From an uncultured Oribacterium sp. (lineage in GTDB: Bacteria > Bacillota > Clostridia > Lachnospirales > Lachnospiraceae), in NCBI GenBank assembly GCA_938030845.1, contig CALHIC010000321.1:1-7238 (forward strand): DNA of 7,238 nucleotides. Direction: 5' to 3'. The position numbers and the translations under genes were made by a program. The notes beneath the pieces were generated by a model that searched no databases, had not been told where the DNA came from, and saw only the letters and a list, made by a program, of their open reading frames with translations. Of this stretch, positions 6,114 to 7,238 are shown piece after piece; the first letter of the stretch is position 1; every line of letters starts with the position of its first letter.

Positions 6114-6155
6114 GCTCCATTTTGGGAAATAAATATCCCAAAGCGGAGCATTTTT
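6114..6155. terminator. Bidirectional intrinsic terminator
   Basis: GCTCC (6114-6118) pairs with GGAGC (6145-6149) and TTTGGGA (6121-6127) with TCCCAAA (6136-6142), with a two-base internal mismatch region and an 8-base loop. A T run follows on the plus strand (6151-6155). A matching A run precedes on the left (6106-6110), which becomes a T run for minus-strand transcripts. It lies between the stops of the operon and the convergent dehydrogenase gene and can serve both. Confidence 0.88.
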
Positions 6156-6190
6156 GTACCTTTTTTAGAAAATAGGCTTTGAATTAAAAG

Positions 6191-7141
6191 CTATTTGTAC
6201 TTATAAAATCCTTCCCCTGCATTTACGCCGATTTTGCCTTCTGCCACGTACTTTTCTAAAATAGCCTTAATCTTACCCGGGATGCTTTCAGGATCCTGAG
6301 ACTGGGGATTGTTGGATACAATATTTAAAGCGGTATTCAGTGCTACGATATCCAGAATCTGGAAAGGTCCGAGGGGAGAGCCGGTACCCAGTCTCCAGGT
6401 CAGGTCAATGGTGGCAGGGTCTGCCACTTCCTTGGCCAAAAGCATTTCTCCTGCGCTTAAGAAGGGAATCAGCATGGAGTTAAGGATGTAACCGGGCTGT
6501 TCCTTATGTAAACGAAGGGGAATCATTTTAATTTCAGAGGCAAAGTTCGCCACTGCCTCATAGGCTTCTTTGGAAGTTCCATCATGTCCCATGATTTCAG
6601 CGGTATTGCTCTTCCAGATATTGTTGGCAAAGTGGATTGCCAGATATTTTTCCGGTCTGGAGAGACAGTCTCTAAACTGGCTGGGCACCATGCTGGAAGA
6701 GTTTGTGGCAACAATGGTATTTTCCGAAAGGAAGGGATCAATTGCCTTATAAAATTCTCTTTTGGCCTCAGGATTCTCTGCCATGCTTTCGATAATGAAA
6801 TCTGCGTCCTTGCAGGCATCGGCAAAATCGGTAGTAAGCTGAATCTCTTTGTGCGCTTTTTCTACATTTTCCAAAAGCTTATCGATATCCGCCTCTGTCA
6901 CAGAGGAAGAATCAGGAATCAAACCTCTGGAGAAGCTCAGTCCCTTTCCCAGGTTCTTCTTTGCTTCTGTCAGCTCATTCTTATAAATCGTATAAAGTCT
7001 TTCCAGCTTTGGTTTAGTTCTCTGGATAGAGTCCTCACTTCTTAGCCAAATCTTTACGGAAAATCCGGAAAATGCAGTTTGAAAAGCAATTTGAGAACCC
7101 AAAACGCCACCGCCTGCTACTGTAATATTTTTAAAACTCAT
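6191..7141 (-). CDS. 3-hydroxyacyl-CoA (3-hydroxybutyryl-CoA) dehydrogenase
   Basis: A 316-residue cytoplasmic NAD(P)-dependent enzyme that interconverts 3-hydroxyacyl-CoA and 3-ketoacyl-CoA, as in butyrate formation or beta-oxidation. The Rossmann site is GGGVLG at residues 10-15. The catalytic set matches the family: the NSSS loop with Ser149, His170, Glu182 (TAEIM) and Asn221 in PGYILNSML. The C-terminal helical domain ends with GVNAGEGFYKY, the usual family close. The motif around the catalytic His reads HFANNIW instead of the common HFFNP, which I take as a subfamily trait. Length is slightly above the usual 280-290 because of an insert at about 50-95. The start at 7141 is favoured because GGAGG lies five bases before it; an in-frame ATG at 7153 overlaps that site. 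It is monocistronic here, and no other fatty-acid genes are in view. Confidence 0.93.
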   Translation of the reverse strand: MSFKNITVAGGGVLGSQIAFQTAFSGFSVKIWLRSEDSIQRTKPKLERLYTIYKNELTEAKKNLGKGLSFSRGLIPDSSSVTEADIDKLLENVEKAHKEIQLTTDFADACKDADFIIESMAENPEAKREFYKAIDPFLSENTIVATNSSSMVPSQFRDCLSRPEKYLAIHFANNIWKSNTAEIMGHDGTSKEAYEAVANFASEIKMIPLRLHKEQPGYILNSMLIPFLSAGEMLLAKEVADPATIDLTWRLGTGSPLGPFQILDIVALNTALNIVSNNPQSQDPESIPGKIKAILEKYVAEGKIGVNAGEGFYKYK

Positions 7142-7156
7142 AACGACCTCCATTTC

Positions 7157-7170
7157 TATCTTAAAAGATA
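7157..7170. promoter_or_regulatory. Short dyad in the dehydrogenase leader
   Basis: TATCTT and AAGATA form a perfect 6-bp inverted repeat around AA, between the predicted start of transcription and the ribosome binding site. It could be a protein-binding site or a minor hairpin. In AT-rich DNA this may be chance. Confidence 0.25.
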
Positions 7171-7196
7171 TTTTGAAATTAAATTGTGCAAAATAT

Positions 7197-7205
7197 ATTA
7201 TAGCA
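7197..7205 (-). promoter_or_regulatory. Extended -10 promoter of the dehydrogenase gene
   Basis: Read on the minus strand, TGC is followed directly by TATAAT (7202-7197), an extended -10 with the TGn motif. The -35 at the expected distance (about 7225-7220, CTTTCC) is poor, which is common with extended -10 promoters. The leader to the ATG at 7141 is about 50 bases. Confidence 0.65.
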
Positions 7206-7238
7206 GGAAGATAATGAAAGGAAAGAGACTTTATAATT

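Noticed and set aside
6584..7045. Plus-strand open frame of 153 codons
   Set aside because: It lies wholly antisense to the well-supported dehydrogenase gene and has no ribosome binding site or recognisable domain.
1..7238. CRISPR array near the CARF gene
   Set aside because: No regularly spaced direct repeats are visible; the only long repeat is the inverted pair around the ATPase gene.

Overview
The window looks like a piece of chromosome from a low- to mid-GC Firmicute, most likely a clostridial anaerobe of the Lachnospiraceae type. This rests on moderately AT-rich DNA, strong GGAGG-type ribosome binding sites, sigma-A-like promoters, a butyrate-type 3-hydroxyacyl-CoA dehydrogenase and an AAA/DUF4143 ATPase of the kind common in gut and oral anaerobes. 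The organism assignment is inference only.

Layout. (1) Positions 1-1363 hold one ATPase gene (98-1309, +) bracketed by a perfect 33-bp inverted repeat (1-33 and 1320-1352). The right copy is the core of a 17-bp-stem hairpin (1318-1363). (2) Positions 1406-2307 hold a minus-strand pair: a 49-residue basic protein (2158-2307) and a 240-residue acidic protein of unknown function (1406-2128). A good promoter with a dyad in its spacer (2377-2405) reads into the pair. (3) A divergent intergenic region (2308-2651) carries that promoter and a second one (2519-2547) facing the other way. (4) Positions 2652-6100 hold a tight four-gene plus-strand operon: a small HIRAN-domain protein, a metallo-beta-lactamase-fold hydrolase, a CARF-nuclease of the Card1/Can2 (DUF1887) type, and a helical-repeat protein with a membrane segment and an SH3-like tail. 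It ends at a bidirectional terminator (6114-6155). (5) Positions 6191-7141 (-) encode a 3-hydroxyacyl-CoA dehydrogenase with its own extended -10 promoter.

The region of most interest is the four-gene operon. CARF nucleases are normally effectors switched on by cyclic oligoadenylate from type III CRISPR complexes. Here one sits without cas genes, a CRISPR array or a recognisable cyclase in view. Its partners are a possible DNA-end-binding HIRAN protein, an MBL-fold hydrolase that could in principle act on a small signal molecule, and a membrane-associated repeat protein. The nuclease also has Asn where the (E/S)xK motif should have its lysine. The working hypothesis is an uncharacterised nucleotide-signal-responsive stress or defence module. 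The domain calls are reasonably firm; the system-level idea is inference.
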